Shown: positions 36,553-63,988 of the stretch, one piece after another | Position numbering within the stretch: position 1 is the stretch's first letter | How the letters are laid out: each line of letters begins with the position of its first letter | Assembly (NCBI RefSeq): GCF_037325665.1 | Contig: NC_090246.1 | Coordinates: forward strand, 35,286,732 to 35,350,731 | Origin: Littorina saxatilis | Lineage: Eukaryota; Mollusca; Gastropoda; Littorinimorpha; Littorinidae | DNA: 64,000 nucleotides | Direction of reading: 5' to 3' | Made by a program: the position numbers and the translations under genes | The notes under the pieces: model-generated | What the model was told of the DNA's origin: nothing | The model's input: the letters and a program-made list of their open reading frames with translations, nothing else | Databases searched by the model: none

Positions 36553-38575
36553 TCAAGATGAGTCAAGTCTTGCCAATGTACCTCATCAACAAACTCAACA
36601 GTACTGCCGTCAGAGATGATGCAGTTTGCACCTGATGCTGTCAAGCGATGCTGGATGTCTTTTGCTCTTAGCAGCGTTGTGCCTGGGCTCATCACAATGC
36701 CTTTACAAAAATGAAAAGTAGGAAGGTGAAAAGACAGCGGCAAAGTACACATATTATCAAGTATTGAAATACAATAAATTCAAATGTATTACCATTATTG
36801 AATTAAAGGCACAGTATTTCAAATAAAAACCATCTCAGATCTGGCCAGTCTTTTACTTGGATAAGACCACCTGTCCACGGGACACATACACAAAATCAAC
36901 ACTCTGACTGCTTGCATGGTGAATTGAAATTCTTGTATGAATTAATTTTACTCACAAACAAAAATTAACTCATCAAAGAATTTCCACTGTCAGTGTTGTT
37001 GCCAGCCAAAGAAGACAATAGGTCATTTGGACCTCCCTAAAAAAACACAATAGGTCCAAATGTCCTGGCTTTAAAAATAAAAAACAGGTCCACATTGTAC
37101 CGCCATACCTTTGATACATGCAATGCAAAATAACTTACAGTTCGGAGTTAAATCTATTTTTTTACGCAGCGTCCTTTTGGTTGGATCGGGTCGACCTATT
37201 TACCGGAAACAGCGAAAATAGCGGAACAATTATTAGATTATATGTGTTTGCAACTTTTTTGCAAGTTTGTTTGCACCTTTGTTGCAATTGCTTTTTTACA
37301 ACTTTGTTGCAACTTTTAGCAACTTTTTCAAAGTTGTTTGCAAAATGTTCAGGCTATTCCCGTTTGTCTCTATCCTTCTTACTGTGAACCTGTTTCAAGT
37401 CCTTTGGCATTGCTTTGATGTCGCTTCCTACTTGTAATTGTTCATAAACTTTGCGAGGAGAAAGAGCCTGACATTCCTGGCCTACCCTTTCCAATACAGT
37501 TCCCGGTGTGCGAATGTAGGCAAGGGCGGATCTGGGGGGGGGGGGGGGGTTACACGGGTTACGTAACCCCCCCCACCCCCCCAAAAAAGAAGTAATTTAT
37601 TGGCTCAGGATGCACCAGATAGCTCTATTTTGCTTCTTTGGATAAAAAAAATTTGCGCCCCCGGACCCCCCTAGAGGCTTAGGCGCCTTTGGCGCCGTCA
37701 ACTTGTATCTTCGCAGTCAATTTGTAACCCCCCCCTCCAAAGTAAATTGATCCGCCCTTGGTAGGGATCCTGCCTGATCTTCGCATTACATTATATTGAT
37801 GAACTTTCCGCTGTTTGCGTCGTTTTCGGTAAATAGGTACACCGGCTGGATCAGGTATTTCCGTAAAAGCAGCCTCGAGTGTCAATGACGACAAACACGG
37901 ACTCGGCACCGAATGCATTTTCACTCGTAGCGAACATGAGCTTTTCGATCGGGGTTTGTTTTAACTCCCATTCCATTCATTGCAGACCTTGTCTGCCTTG
38001 TACGAATATGTATCGGTCAGCTGACCACCAAAACGTAAAAACTATCGGTCCATCGACCGGACAAGGCTAGGTCCAACGCGTCAAATCAGAAAGGAATGCG
38101 TCAGAGACCGAAGACCGAGGCCTGGCAACAACACTGCACTGTGCATATACACTGTTGATTTTTGGTATGTAAACAAGTTGAGGGATGGTCTTATTCCATT
38201 CAAAAGCATGCTAGATCTGAGATAGTGAGCCAAATGGGCAGGAGCATGCCTTTAAGATGTATGAGCATGAAACACTTGAATTAGCTATGCAGGCAAAGCC
38301 AGTCAAACAGGAGTAAGTTTGGGCGAAAAATCTGCCATGTGAACTCAAAGGTTCCTAGGAGCATGCCGGGAGACAAAAGCAGTTAGATTTGACCACAAAC
38401 AACTCTCTAAAAAAAACACAGCCATTGAATGTGTGAACTATAAATAGCTCAGTGCTCAAAGCTCAATGAGGACAAACAAATCTGCAGAGAAGCTAGCTGC
38501 TGTGACAAGAGGGACTACTCAACTGCGTGACCCTGACACATGTAGTTTAAAAAAACCACTTTTTGGCAATATCCT

Positions 38576-38673
<98 letters not shown>

Positions 38674-39103
38674 GGAAATAAAATGTATGTTTATATCTTT
38701 ACAGAAAGCCAAGCTGAGCAGCTCCATCATAAATTGTGTCAGAACTTATTCTTATCTTGCTTTGTCAATCTTTTTTTTTAACTAAAAAGTTACAAAATCA
38801 ATAAAAACAGACAACTGACCTGCACGAATACATGCCAGATTCAACATCCACCACTCTGGGATTCTGGGAAGGATAAGAATCAGTCGATCTCCATGGGTGA
38901 GCTGACATGGTCCCGTCAATAGGTTGGCAACCCTTGAGGAGAAGAGTACATGCATTTGACATCAACACCCTTCTTCAATGTCACCCTTCTTCAATGTACT
39001 GTACAATCTTACCCACGAATGCCATAAAGTTGTTTTGTTTTGTGTTGGTTTCTTTCATCTTGGGGAGGGGGTGGGTTGGTAGGCGTGTGCATGTGTGCGT
39101 ACA

Positions 39104-39200
<97 letters not shown>

Positions 39201-41124
39201 CTCTCTAACCGTTATTTTGTAGCTTGATTCGGTTCATCTGAAAATGACACATAAGAATTCCATTGAGCTTTTCAAATGGCGCATGGAAATTACTTGCCCC
39301 TGCGCCACCCTATGCACAGTTTACAACGTTTGGATTTAGACTGAAGAGCCTCTGGACCCCTTAACATACTTGGCCCAACGCGCCTTGGACTATGCCCCAT
39401 CAGAATTTAGTTGATGAGGTCAAATGACCCATAGTCTTTTTTCTTCCAGGCTGAACCTTGGGATTGCCTTCAACATCCTGCGTATGATAACACCAAAATC
39501 TGTTTGCATCAACAACAACAAACAAACAAGTCGTGTAAGGCGAAATTACTACCAAGCTTTCGAAGTCACGGAATGAAACAGAAGACAATACAGCTTCGTC
39601 AATCCCCGCGACAAGAAAACCGCTCACTTTTCACGTGCAAAATGAAGTGAAATTGACAAACCGGTAAAGCGCGGTAGCGTCTATTGCGCTAAGCAGGAAA
39701 GCACGCTTTTCTGTATTCTTTTTAATTTTCTGAGCTTGTTTTTTTTTATTCAAACATATTATATCTATATGTTTTTGGAATCAGGAAACAATAGAAAATA
39801 AGATGAAATCATTTTTGGATCAAAGACCTAAATTTTAATTTCAATTAGCAGTTTGAGATTTTTAATGACCAAACTTTTTAATCAATTTTTAAGCTTCGAA
39901 GCTGAAATGCAATCCCATAAGTCAGGGCTTTGTCGAAGATTGCTTGGCTAAAGTTTCAATCGATTTGATCCAAAAATGAGGGTGTGACAGTGCGGCCTCA
40001 ACTTTTACAAAAAGCCGGATATGACGTCATCAAAGAGATTTATCGAAAAAATGGAAAAAAACGTCTAGGGATATCATACTCAGGAACCCTCATCTAAAGT
40101 TTCATGAAGATCGGTCCAGTAGTTTTCTCTGAATCGCTCTACACATACACACAGACACACAGACACACACACACATACACCACGACCCTCGTTTCGATTC
40201 CCCATCTATGTTAAAACATTTAGTCAAAACTTGACTAAATGTAAAAAGTACATGCAACATAAAATAAGTGTAGTGAGTGTTTACTTGCATGACAACTCTG
40301 AAAGTTGTTGGAAAGAGAACTTGAGCTCTGCCCCTTTGTCGTCAATCCACCATAGAGCAGGAACACTTGTGTCTCTTTTGCCACACTGAAACCAGACAAG
40401 TACATAGAGACATGACAATGGCTACAGAGCTTGTGAAGCAAAGCGAAAATAACAATCACACAGATGAGTTACCGGCAAATTAATGTTAATTATCTCTATG
40501 CGCCAGTGATGTATGAATGCTATTTATTTTTGTTTTTATCACACAGCAAGCTGCTTTCCTCGTGTATTTTTTATGTTCATTCATGTATTGTACACTTGGC
40601 AATAAATTATCTATCTATCTATCTATCGATTAAAATGCACAATTTAACCTGTTTGCTGCCTGTAGGACGTCAGCTGACATTCTGAGTAACTTACTCTCAG
40701 AGTCTAATGGGCAACAAACCGTTCAATAAACTACAACAGAAGAAGAAGAAAAACAACAAACATAACACTGTACTTAGACCAACAAGATGAAACGAGGTAA
40801 AGATCCTAATTAGTTTGCAAACCTCATCAGTTGCCATACCTGTTCAGCAGAAGCCCAGACGTCGATGACATCTCTTGTGAAGTTATATTGCTGAGGCACT
40901 GTCAGGTTAAAAGTGCGTCGTTCCTTTTCGTAGTCTGAAAATGTCGACTGAACATCCAAAATGCTGAAGCTCCTGGCACTTAAACGTGAAGAGAACACCG
41001 AACAGAGTTGTTGTGTGTGTTTCCTCAGATGACATGATGATAGAAATGTGACAGAGGCGAGTTTCTTGGCAGCAAATAATGGATACAGCCATTTGTTGAA
41101 ACGCCCTAGGCGTGGCAAAGCCAT
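18913..41124 (-). CDS. ACSM: Mitochondrial medium-chain acyl-CoA synthetase (ACSM family), 16 coding exons
   Basis: Activates medium-chain fatty acids to acyl-CoA via acyl-AMP in the mitochondrial matrix (family knowledge). Coding exons in transcript order: 41124-40840, 40385-40285, 38932-38820, 36700-36582, 36328-36267, 36150-36096, 34926-34805, 34112-33956, 27444-27316, 24163-24089, 23280-23200, 22530-22429, 21132-21005, 20629-20530, 19647-19528, 18999-18913. They sum to 1836 nt (611 aa) with all phases compatible and GT-AG borders. The first 60 residues are rich in K/R/S without acidic residues, a typical matrix presequence. Adenylate-forming motifs: SGTTGGPK (261-268), YGQTET (401-406), TGDR (484-487), GRDDDVI (500-506) and ELPKTISGK with the catalytic Lys at 597. 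Start chosen at CCATGG, just inside a pyrimidine-tract acceptor, implying an upstream untranslated exon. Usual length is about 575-585 aa; the excess is N-terminal. Exon 8's donor reads GTCTGT, weak. Looks intact. Confidence 0.95.
19785..20285 (-). mobile_element. tRNA-derived SINE (family S2) in ACSM intron 14
   Basis: On the minus strand a tRNA-like head reads GGGGAGTTTGCCCAGTCGG (box A) and GTGGGTTCAACCCCC (box B). The body contains AGTCAACTTTGTGCAGACTC and GCATGCGCACGATAAAGATC, and the far end reads TGAGGGCGTAAAACTTAC on that strand. A second copy at 57210-57765 extends over the same limits, including about 65 bp before the tRNA head, so the mobile unit is longer than the SINE core. No target duplication is clear. 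It contains a G run at 19870-19883. Confidence 0.8.
20410..20500 (-). repeat. Short dispersed repeat shared with 12890-12975
   Basis: In inverted orientation it shares ACCCTTATTTGAGCGG, a GTCATGTGA/GTCACGTGA block and GAAAGAAATCTTT with the earlier copy. Lies inside ACSM intron 14, just downstream of exon 14. Function and class unknown. Confidence 0.5.
21235..22133 (-). mobile_element. Repeat A, copy 3 (in ACSM intron 12)
   Basis: Inverted copy with all landmarks: ACAAGTCGCGTAAGGCG at its left edge, TGACGTCA near 21861, a long (CA)n run with interruptions at 21979-22070, and the CATTTAGTC / GACTAAATG palindrome at its right edge. Lies between ACSM exons 13 and 12. Confidence 0.8.
23533..23832 (+). 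mobile_element. tRNA-derived SINE with near-complete tRNA head (family S3)
   Basis: The head GGTAGCTCAGTTGGTAGAGC (box A) ... CGGGTTCGAATCCAGGC (box B) is close to a functional tRNA over about 73 bp. It is followed by a SINE body (ACACGGGTCAACTTTATGTG, GTGGCACGTAAAAGAC) and an A/G-rich tail (AATGAAAAGGAAAAGG). The anticodon stem is imperfect and no acceptor stem closes, so it is a SINE head and not a working tRNA gene. Lies in ACSM intron 10. Confidence 0.85.
24186..24905. repeat. 21-bp minisatellite (about 34 units) in ACSM intron 9
   Basis: The unit is close to ACATACAGACATTGATAAAAC. Copies are most regular at 24410-24905 and more diverged at 24186-24400. Because 21 is divisible by three, the array is open in several frames on both strands and yields heptad protein repeats, which are artefacts. 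It begins only about 20 bp upstream of ACSM exon 10's acceptor in transcript terms. Confidence 0.92.
25000..27245 (+). mobile_element. Fossil tyrosine-recombinase (DIRS/Ngaro-like) retrotransposon
   Basis: Parts in order: a gag-like segment with a SAM-like helical domain (about 25187-25680), a Cys/His-rich CCCH-type stretch (about 25890-26010), a reverse-transcriptase segment (about 26180-26610; [16 protein letters not shown] and [10 protein letters not shown] are typical of the DIRS group) and a tyrosine-recombinase segment (about 26620-27240; [17 protein letters not shown]). It lies antisense in ACSM intron 9. The copy is broken, with a few breaks, and reads as moderately old. End repeats were not resolved. 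Confidence 0.8.
27514..33272 (-). mobile_element. Fossil DIRS-like retrotransposon with long inverted terminal repeats
   Basis: About 190 bp at 27556-27744 are inverted at 33074-33262 (shared: CCACGGATCATGCCTTATAT and CGCATGCGC). A further inverted pair joins 27853-27890 with 33236-33272 (TTAAATTACATATTC, CAACTCACATAGATAGC). A third small inverted pair (27514-27560 with 27797-27853) frames the left end, so the left edge is a compound terminus. Read on the minus strand, a Ser/Ala/Gly-rich gag-like region (about 32430-30670, with tandem units of 106-112 bp at 31726-32040) precedes a weak RNase H-like region (about 29890-29500). Inverted termini are a known feature of DIRS1-type elements. Broken and old, with many breaks. 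It fills most of ACSM intron 8. Confidence 0.6.
33298..33622. mobile_element. MULE-like MITE with perfect 9-bp target duplication
   Basis: CCCACTAAC flanks the element at 33289-33297 and 33623-33631. The ends GCTGATGGGGTCTATGTCGA and its near-perfect complement form inverted repeats of about 75 bp. Inside, two perfect palindromes ATTCCCTGTATACAGGGAAT occur near each arm. A 9-bp target duplication with long inverted repeats fits Mutator-like elements (family knowledge). Non-coding, 325 bp. The exact duplication suggests recent insertion. Lies in ACSM intron 8, right beside the DIRS-like fossil end. Confidence 0.9.
33828..33932 (-). repeat. Fragment related to the TTAAAGGCA inverted-repeat element
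   Basis: GTTGATTGTGGGTATGTGCC, GTGGCCTTACC and CCAGATGTAAGATGG parallel the arms of the element at 36802-38254. Solo fragment about 25 bp upstream (on the window) of ACSM exon 8. Confidence 0.5.
34930..35186. other. ACSM intron 6 sequence between exon 7 and the piggyBac-type element
   Basis: CAA/CAG-rich low-complexity sequence; no gene is seen. Confidence 0.4.
35187..35893 (-). mobile_element. piggyBac-derived element with N-terminal transposase remnant
   Basis: TTAA flanks both ends (35183-35186 and 35894-35897) and the ends are perfect inverted repeats, CTCATTCGAGGCGC and GCGCCTCGAATGAG. TTAA duplication is diagnostic of piggyBac. On the minus strand an open frame of 91 codons (35696-35421) contains an acidic stretch ([20 protein letters not shown], then [11 protein letters not shown]), like the acidic N-terminus of piggyBac transposases. 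The catalytic DDD domain is absent, so the element is an internally deleted, non-autonomous copy. Lies in ACSM intron 6. Confidence 0.85.
36420..36550 (+). repeat. (AC)n microsatellite in ACSM intron 4
   Basis: About 130 bp of (AC)n, interrupted by a few GC/TG variants at its left side. It abuts the donor side of ACSM exon 4 (exon end at 36582). A (CAT)n run precedes it at 36385-36405. Confidence 0.95.
36802..38254. mobile_element. Inverted-repeat DNA transposon remnant in ACSM intron 3
   Basis: The ends TTAAAGGCACAGTATTTC (36802) and GCATGCCTTTAA (38254) open inverted arms of about 100 bp that share CATCTCAGATCT and a GACCACCTGTCC/GACCATCCCTC block. The minus strand has coding-like pieces at about 37900-37770 ([20 protein letters not shown]) and 37520-37360 ([21 protein letters not shown]). 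The latter resembles the DLKQV segment seen in MULE-type/FLYWCH transposon proteins; this family call is inference. It is interrupted by the small element at 37521-37760. Class uncertain. Confidence 0.6.
37521..37760. mobile_element. Small CAAGGGCGGATC MITE (hAT5-like), nested
   Basis: Ends CAAGGGCGGATC and GATCCGCCCTTG are perfect inverted repeats. GTAGG flanks both sides (37516-37520 and 37761-37765), a 5-bp target duplication. The interior has a G run (37534-37550) and a matching C-rich part. A sister copy is at 43003-43315. It splits a coding-like stretch of the host element, so it inserted later. Confidence 0.85.
38575..38674 (+). repeat. (CAA)n microsatellite in ACSM intron 3
   Basis: About 33 uninterrupted CAA units. 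The same intron block, with its trinucleotide run, is present in the inverted exon fragment at 7418-7600. Confidence 0.97.
39104..39196 (+). repeat. (GT)n microsatellite in ACSM intron 2
   Basis: About 90 bp of (GT)n with two interruptions (TATG and TTTG). No coding sequence. Confidence 0.95.
39394..39475 (+). repeat. Dispersed repeat Q (copy 1)
   Basis: CCCATCAGAATTTAGTTGATGAGGTCAAATGACCCATAGTC and the following TTTTTCTTCCAGGCTGAACC recur at about 47095-47165 and 54566-54640 in the same order. Short fragment of an unidentified dispersed element. Confidence 0.55.
39525..40242 (-). mobile_element. Repeat A, copy 4 (in ACSM intron 2)
   Basis: Inverted copy, shorter and more diverged than the others. 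It keeps ACAAGTCGTGTAAGGCG, TGACGTCA near 40022, the CA-rich run at 40141-40182 and the terminal TTTAGTCAAAACTTGACTAAATG-type palindrome (40219 to 40241). Ends about 45 bp from ACSM exon 2. Confidence 0.78.
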
Positions 41125-41880
41125 GGCTGGAGAGAGAAAAAAAAAAGACATGTCAATTAAGTATGTACATGTACTTTAAAATAATTATGTTAGGAAAAAA
41201 ATACCTGAGTAACTCTAATGCAGTGGCCTAGAAGTTTAATTATCATCAACTAAAGTTGCAACTTAATTGGTACACATACACACACGACACACTGAGGTAG
41301 GTAAGGCCCGGCACTCACCTATGTAATTTCAGCAGGACAGACAGACACACTGCAGATTATCCCAACCTGCTACAGGTTGTTTGAAAAGAAAACAGGCCAA
41401 GTACTCGTCATAATCCCCATCGCAGCATCAATAATATCCAGTATTCTGCCCATTAGGTAAACAGTGCGTGTGTGTGTGTGCTTACCCGAGTAGAGATTAT
41501 TACTTGTGCAGCACACACATCACAATCCACGATGGCATTAAAAGTAAGACAACTGTTTCTGCTAAAAGTGCATAAGATATTCAGGTCAAACCTTGTCTCC
41601 AAGATGAAGTGCACCTGCACTGTAACTCAATGTTAAACCCAAAGCTGCATTTCCATAATGCCAGGAACGCGTGTGTGTCCCGTGACGAGCACACTTTCAG
41701 CTGACACTTCAAAGCAGTGCACACTCCACCTAGTTTTTGACCCCGAAACGGAACAGTAGGCCTACGAACTGTGTACAATTTTAAACTTTTACGGAGCCTG
41801 GGCCACCCACAGACCTTTTTAACCAGCTTTACATAAAAACTCAAAAAGGACCCAGTTCATGATTCGGAAGAAGAAGAAGA
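41125..41880 (-). promoter_or_regulatory. Presumed 5' leader and upstream region of ACSM
   Basis: Immediately upstream of the ACSM ATG is a splice acceptor (a T/C tract and CCAG, then CCATGG), so at least one untranslated exon lies further upstream (right). Its borders and the promoter are not resolved. (CA)n/(GT)n pieces occur near 41275-41300 and 41466-41480. Confidence 0.5.
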
Positions 41881-42189
41881 GTGCACTGGCACTCTTATGC
41901 TGTGTTTACGATACAAGCTAGACTTGGTGCTTCTTCAGACGATTTTCATTTTGTAGCTATTGCATACGAAAGTGAGCACGGTTATAACAGAAAAACAAGG
42001 CCATTGGGCTGCAGAGTACAGCCAGAATGCAGTCCAAGGGAGAGAACTCAAACATAGACATTCTCGACAAGTCGACGAAGAGTTGTCTGTCGCTAACAGA
42101 ATCCATGCAAAATAAGAGAAACTACATGATGTAACAACAGTTTTTAACATAAAACATCTCTTTTGGTCAGTCTGACAGTCATATTCAGC

Positions 42190-42835
42190 TGACCAGAATA
42201 AAAGCTGGTTCTTGTATATGACTGTGTACGTAGGTGTTAGTTGGAGTGCCTTAGAGAATGATGAGCATATGAGCTTGCGGTGATCATCCTTTTTTGAGGA
42301 TGAAAGTCGCTTATTCATTTCAATGCTTGTTATTCTCTCAGGTGCCAGGAGAAAAGGTTCCGTACAACTCTCGCTTAGTCTATTACACATGTCGTATACA
42401 TTAAGAGCGATTACTTCCCTTTGGTTATTTGATATCTTTACATCGCTCTGCCTCATTCTGTTTGAGATTCTAATGATACTTTCGAGGCGACCCTATAACA
42501 ATGTGTGTGTTTGTGTGTTTGTTCTGTTTAAACCAGTCTTGATCTAAGAACTAAGTCCGGTCGAGAATGAAAGCTGATTCTTTTATATGACTGTGTACGT
42601 AGGTCAGTGTTAGTTGGAGTGCCTTAGAGAATGATGAGCATATCGTGAGCTTGCGGTGATCATCCTTTTTTGAGAATGAAAGTCGCTTGTTCATTTCAAT
42701 GCTTGTTATTCCCTCAGGTGCCAGGAGAAAAGGTTCCGTACAACTCTCGCTTACTCTATTACACATGTCGTATGCATTAAGAGCGATTACTTCCCTTTGG
42801 TTATTTGATATGATCAGTTACTGCGAACGAAATGA
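42190..42835 (-). repeat. Tandem pair of dispersed repeat R (about 370 bp period)
   Basis: The block GACTGTGTACGTAGGT...GATGAGCATAT...GCGGTGATCATCCTTTTTTG...GGTGCCAGGAGAAAAGGTTC...TTAAGAGCGATTACTTCCC occurs at about 42215-42430 and again at about 42585-42800. On the opposite strand its core matches repeat R at 2985 and 18665. The copies are highly similar, so this duplication is recent. Confidence 0.75.
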
Positions 42836-43002
42836 ACAAAAGAATTGTGTTGCCTGTGTTGAGCCATCAGTCATCCTTGGCAATCCGTGTTAAAGTTAGG
42901 CTACTCCACTGATGGCCGACCTGTCAACTCCAGGTGCACGGACTCAGTCAGTGGAGCCCCTAGGGCTTTCAGTGATACCTCAGGCAGCTATCCGTTTGAA
43001 AA

Positions 43003-43315
43003 CAGGGGCGGATCAGTTCATTTTATGGGGGGGGGGGGGGGTTCCAAAAGTATATTGTGAAGATATGGGCCGAGCTGACGGCACAAAGCATGCCCCCCGG
43101 AAAATTTTGAAAAAAAGGATGCAAAATGGTGCAATCTGGTGCATTCTGAGGATGATCATTACCAGTTTCAGGCAGCAGATTTTGTCACTGATTAATACCC
43201 CAAAAATTGAAACTCAACCCCAAAAAACACACAAAAATATTTTTATTTTTGGGCTGGGGGGGGTGTGTTTCCGGAAACCCCAGAACCCCCCCCCCCCCCC
43301 CCTCGTCCGCCCCTG
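43003..43315. mobile_element. CAGGGGCGGATC MITE (hAT5-like)
   Basis: Ends CAGGGGCGGATC and TCGTCCGCCCCTG are inverted repeats. GAAAA flanks both ends (42998-43002 and 43316-43320). Like its sister at 37521-37760, it has a long G run near one end (43027-43040) and a C run near the other (43287-43302). Non-coding. Confidence 0.85.
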
Positions 43316-43320
43316 GAAAA

Positions 43321-45189
43321 CATACCAAGTTTCATTGCCTTTCATGCAAGGAGTCAAAAACTGCAAATTTGTTACCGCGATTTAATTTTGGATTGCCTCC
43401 TGGCAGAGACATAGATAGAAGTATGTCTCTGCTCCTAGCAGAACTGAAATGAGTCGCCCTCGACTGACCAGGCCGCTCACATCAAGGTCCGCACGTGAAC
43501 TAATCAAGTACGTCAAAAGCTGGCCTACATGGAAGTCTATTAGTCTTGGCGAAGATGACGTACGTAAGACGGGGTTGAAAATTTTAAAAGATGGTACTAT
43601 GTGGGTCCATTTTGGCATACCGCACACAGCCTTGAGCCCCAGAACGTCACATGTTCACGGGAAATGTTAATCAGTACATTTTTGCGGGAGACTGATGCAA
43701 ACTGGAAAACCGCATACAGTTTGGTTTGGCTCGCAACACTAAAGGTATGTGAAGGCATCTGTGAGAAACTTGTGGAAAGCTTTTGATTGTTTATTTCAAA
43801 ATCTGAATCAAAAAGACAAATCGTTGCTTCAGCAATCCTGTAACCCCTGCACTGTACATTTAAACCACTGAATTAGTCATAGTCCGTCTTGGCCAGTTCT
43901 GCGGCTGCGTGTCACGTCCACTCCGGATGCCCGCATATCAGGCTTGGGATGAGGGCACCCCCCAAGCACGGTAACACTGACTGAAGAGTCGTCAGTGCCG
44001 CTGATGTGTATTCAGCAACATTATAATGGAAGGGCGCTGGTTCTGTGCGACCCTTTAGTTCTCGAGATCGGCGTGACCACATGACGTCATTTATACTTTT
44101 GTCATCAAATATCTTTTGTGTCATTTCCCAGTTCTGTGTTCTCAGAGGTCGTTTTGACTGACTTGACAAGTTGAGAAAAAGAGTGACATTTTATTTTTGC
44201 GAAGCAACTGATTATGAAAAGAAAAGAAAGCGTGGAGAAGTATGTTAATTTGGGTCCTGCAAGACTTTATGACCAACGATTTCTCCCTTGGAAGAAAATT
44301 AAGATGTCTGCTTTTCGTCCGCAGGGAGAATTTACAGCGCACACGGCAAAATGCAAGTCGTATTGGACAAGAATGTTGATATTCTTCTTTCTTCAAAGTA
44401 CTGTAGATTTGTTCTTGGACACTGACTGATATTTTCGAGCTGTGCATTGTTATAATATAGGACAAACACGTTTAAACGCAAATTCGCTTCGAAATTTGGA
44501 TCCTTTGCTCCGGAACTGCAACGTCGATATGGCCACACACACACACAAAATCTGGGTCAATTTGCGGACTGTTAGTGTCACATTTTTATATATATATAAA
44601 ACGACATATGGGTTTGGAAGAACTGCTCATAATTTACATAGCACTCCGGTCCTGTACAGTCTTTTCGAGTAGTCACGCCCAAAACCGTTATTTCTTTTGA
44701 GCGGCTGACGCAGCATTAAAATTATGCAATTCTGGCAGATAATAGTGATCAAAGTCTTAGTTTTAGCACTCTTCACATAAACTCTGCAACCTTCAGTAAT
44801 CTTTGCCGGTACTGATGCGCCCAAATGAGAATGTTCTATGTAAAAACTTGAACACACAAAAAACACAACTTGACTCATGGCCGGGCAGGTCATAGTGGTG
44901 GTGCCGTACATGAACGCTCAAATGTACCGGGTTTTTTCAAGGAGATACCCAAAATACCCCTGTCAAATCGTGCTACATTTTCAACGGGGGGGGGGGGGGG
45001 GGGGGGGGGGGGCTTTTTATACCCCGGCCTTGCCGGATTGCCGGTGGGAACTTGATCAGTGATGACGAGTCAGATCAGTCACCCTCCCCCCCCCCCTCTC
45101 CCTCACCTCCCCCCCCCCCCCAACATTTTAGAAATTACAAAATCTGCAACTTGTCAAAAAGTAATCTGTGTCAGGGACAATCGGAAATA
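43321..45189. other. Spacer between ACSM and unkempt
   Basis: No gene is recognised. It includes a G run of about 26 at 44986-45012 and C-rich runs at 45086-45120. Short open frames at 43449-43786 and 44214-44429 have no recognisable domain. I see nothing else supportable. Confidence 0.4.
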
Positions 45190-45327
45190 GTTGCGTTTTG
45201 AGCGATGACGTCAACCAAAAGTTTGTTCGGGGAAGCCCCAACCATGTGACCATAGTTGACCAATCAGCGCCGGATATTTCTTCCCTGCGCGGAAAAGGTG
45301 CGCAGCTTCCAGTGATTGACAACAAAA
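45190..45327 (+). promoter_or_regulatory. Probable unkempt promoter / 5' UTR
   Basis: The 140 bp before the unkempt ATG contain a TGACGTCA cAMP-response-type palindrome (near 45206), CCAATCA (near 45261) and a CpG-containing stretch (CAGCGCCGG, CTGCGCGG). No TATA box stands out. The sites are seen directly; promoter function is inferred from position. Confidence 0.45.

Positions 45328-63988
<18,661 letters not shown>

Noticed and set aside
41935-42456. 173-codon open frame on the minus strand
   Set aside because: Lies in repeat R and its flank, which recurs elsewhere in non-coding positions.
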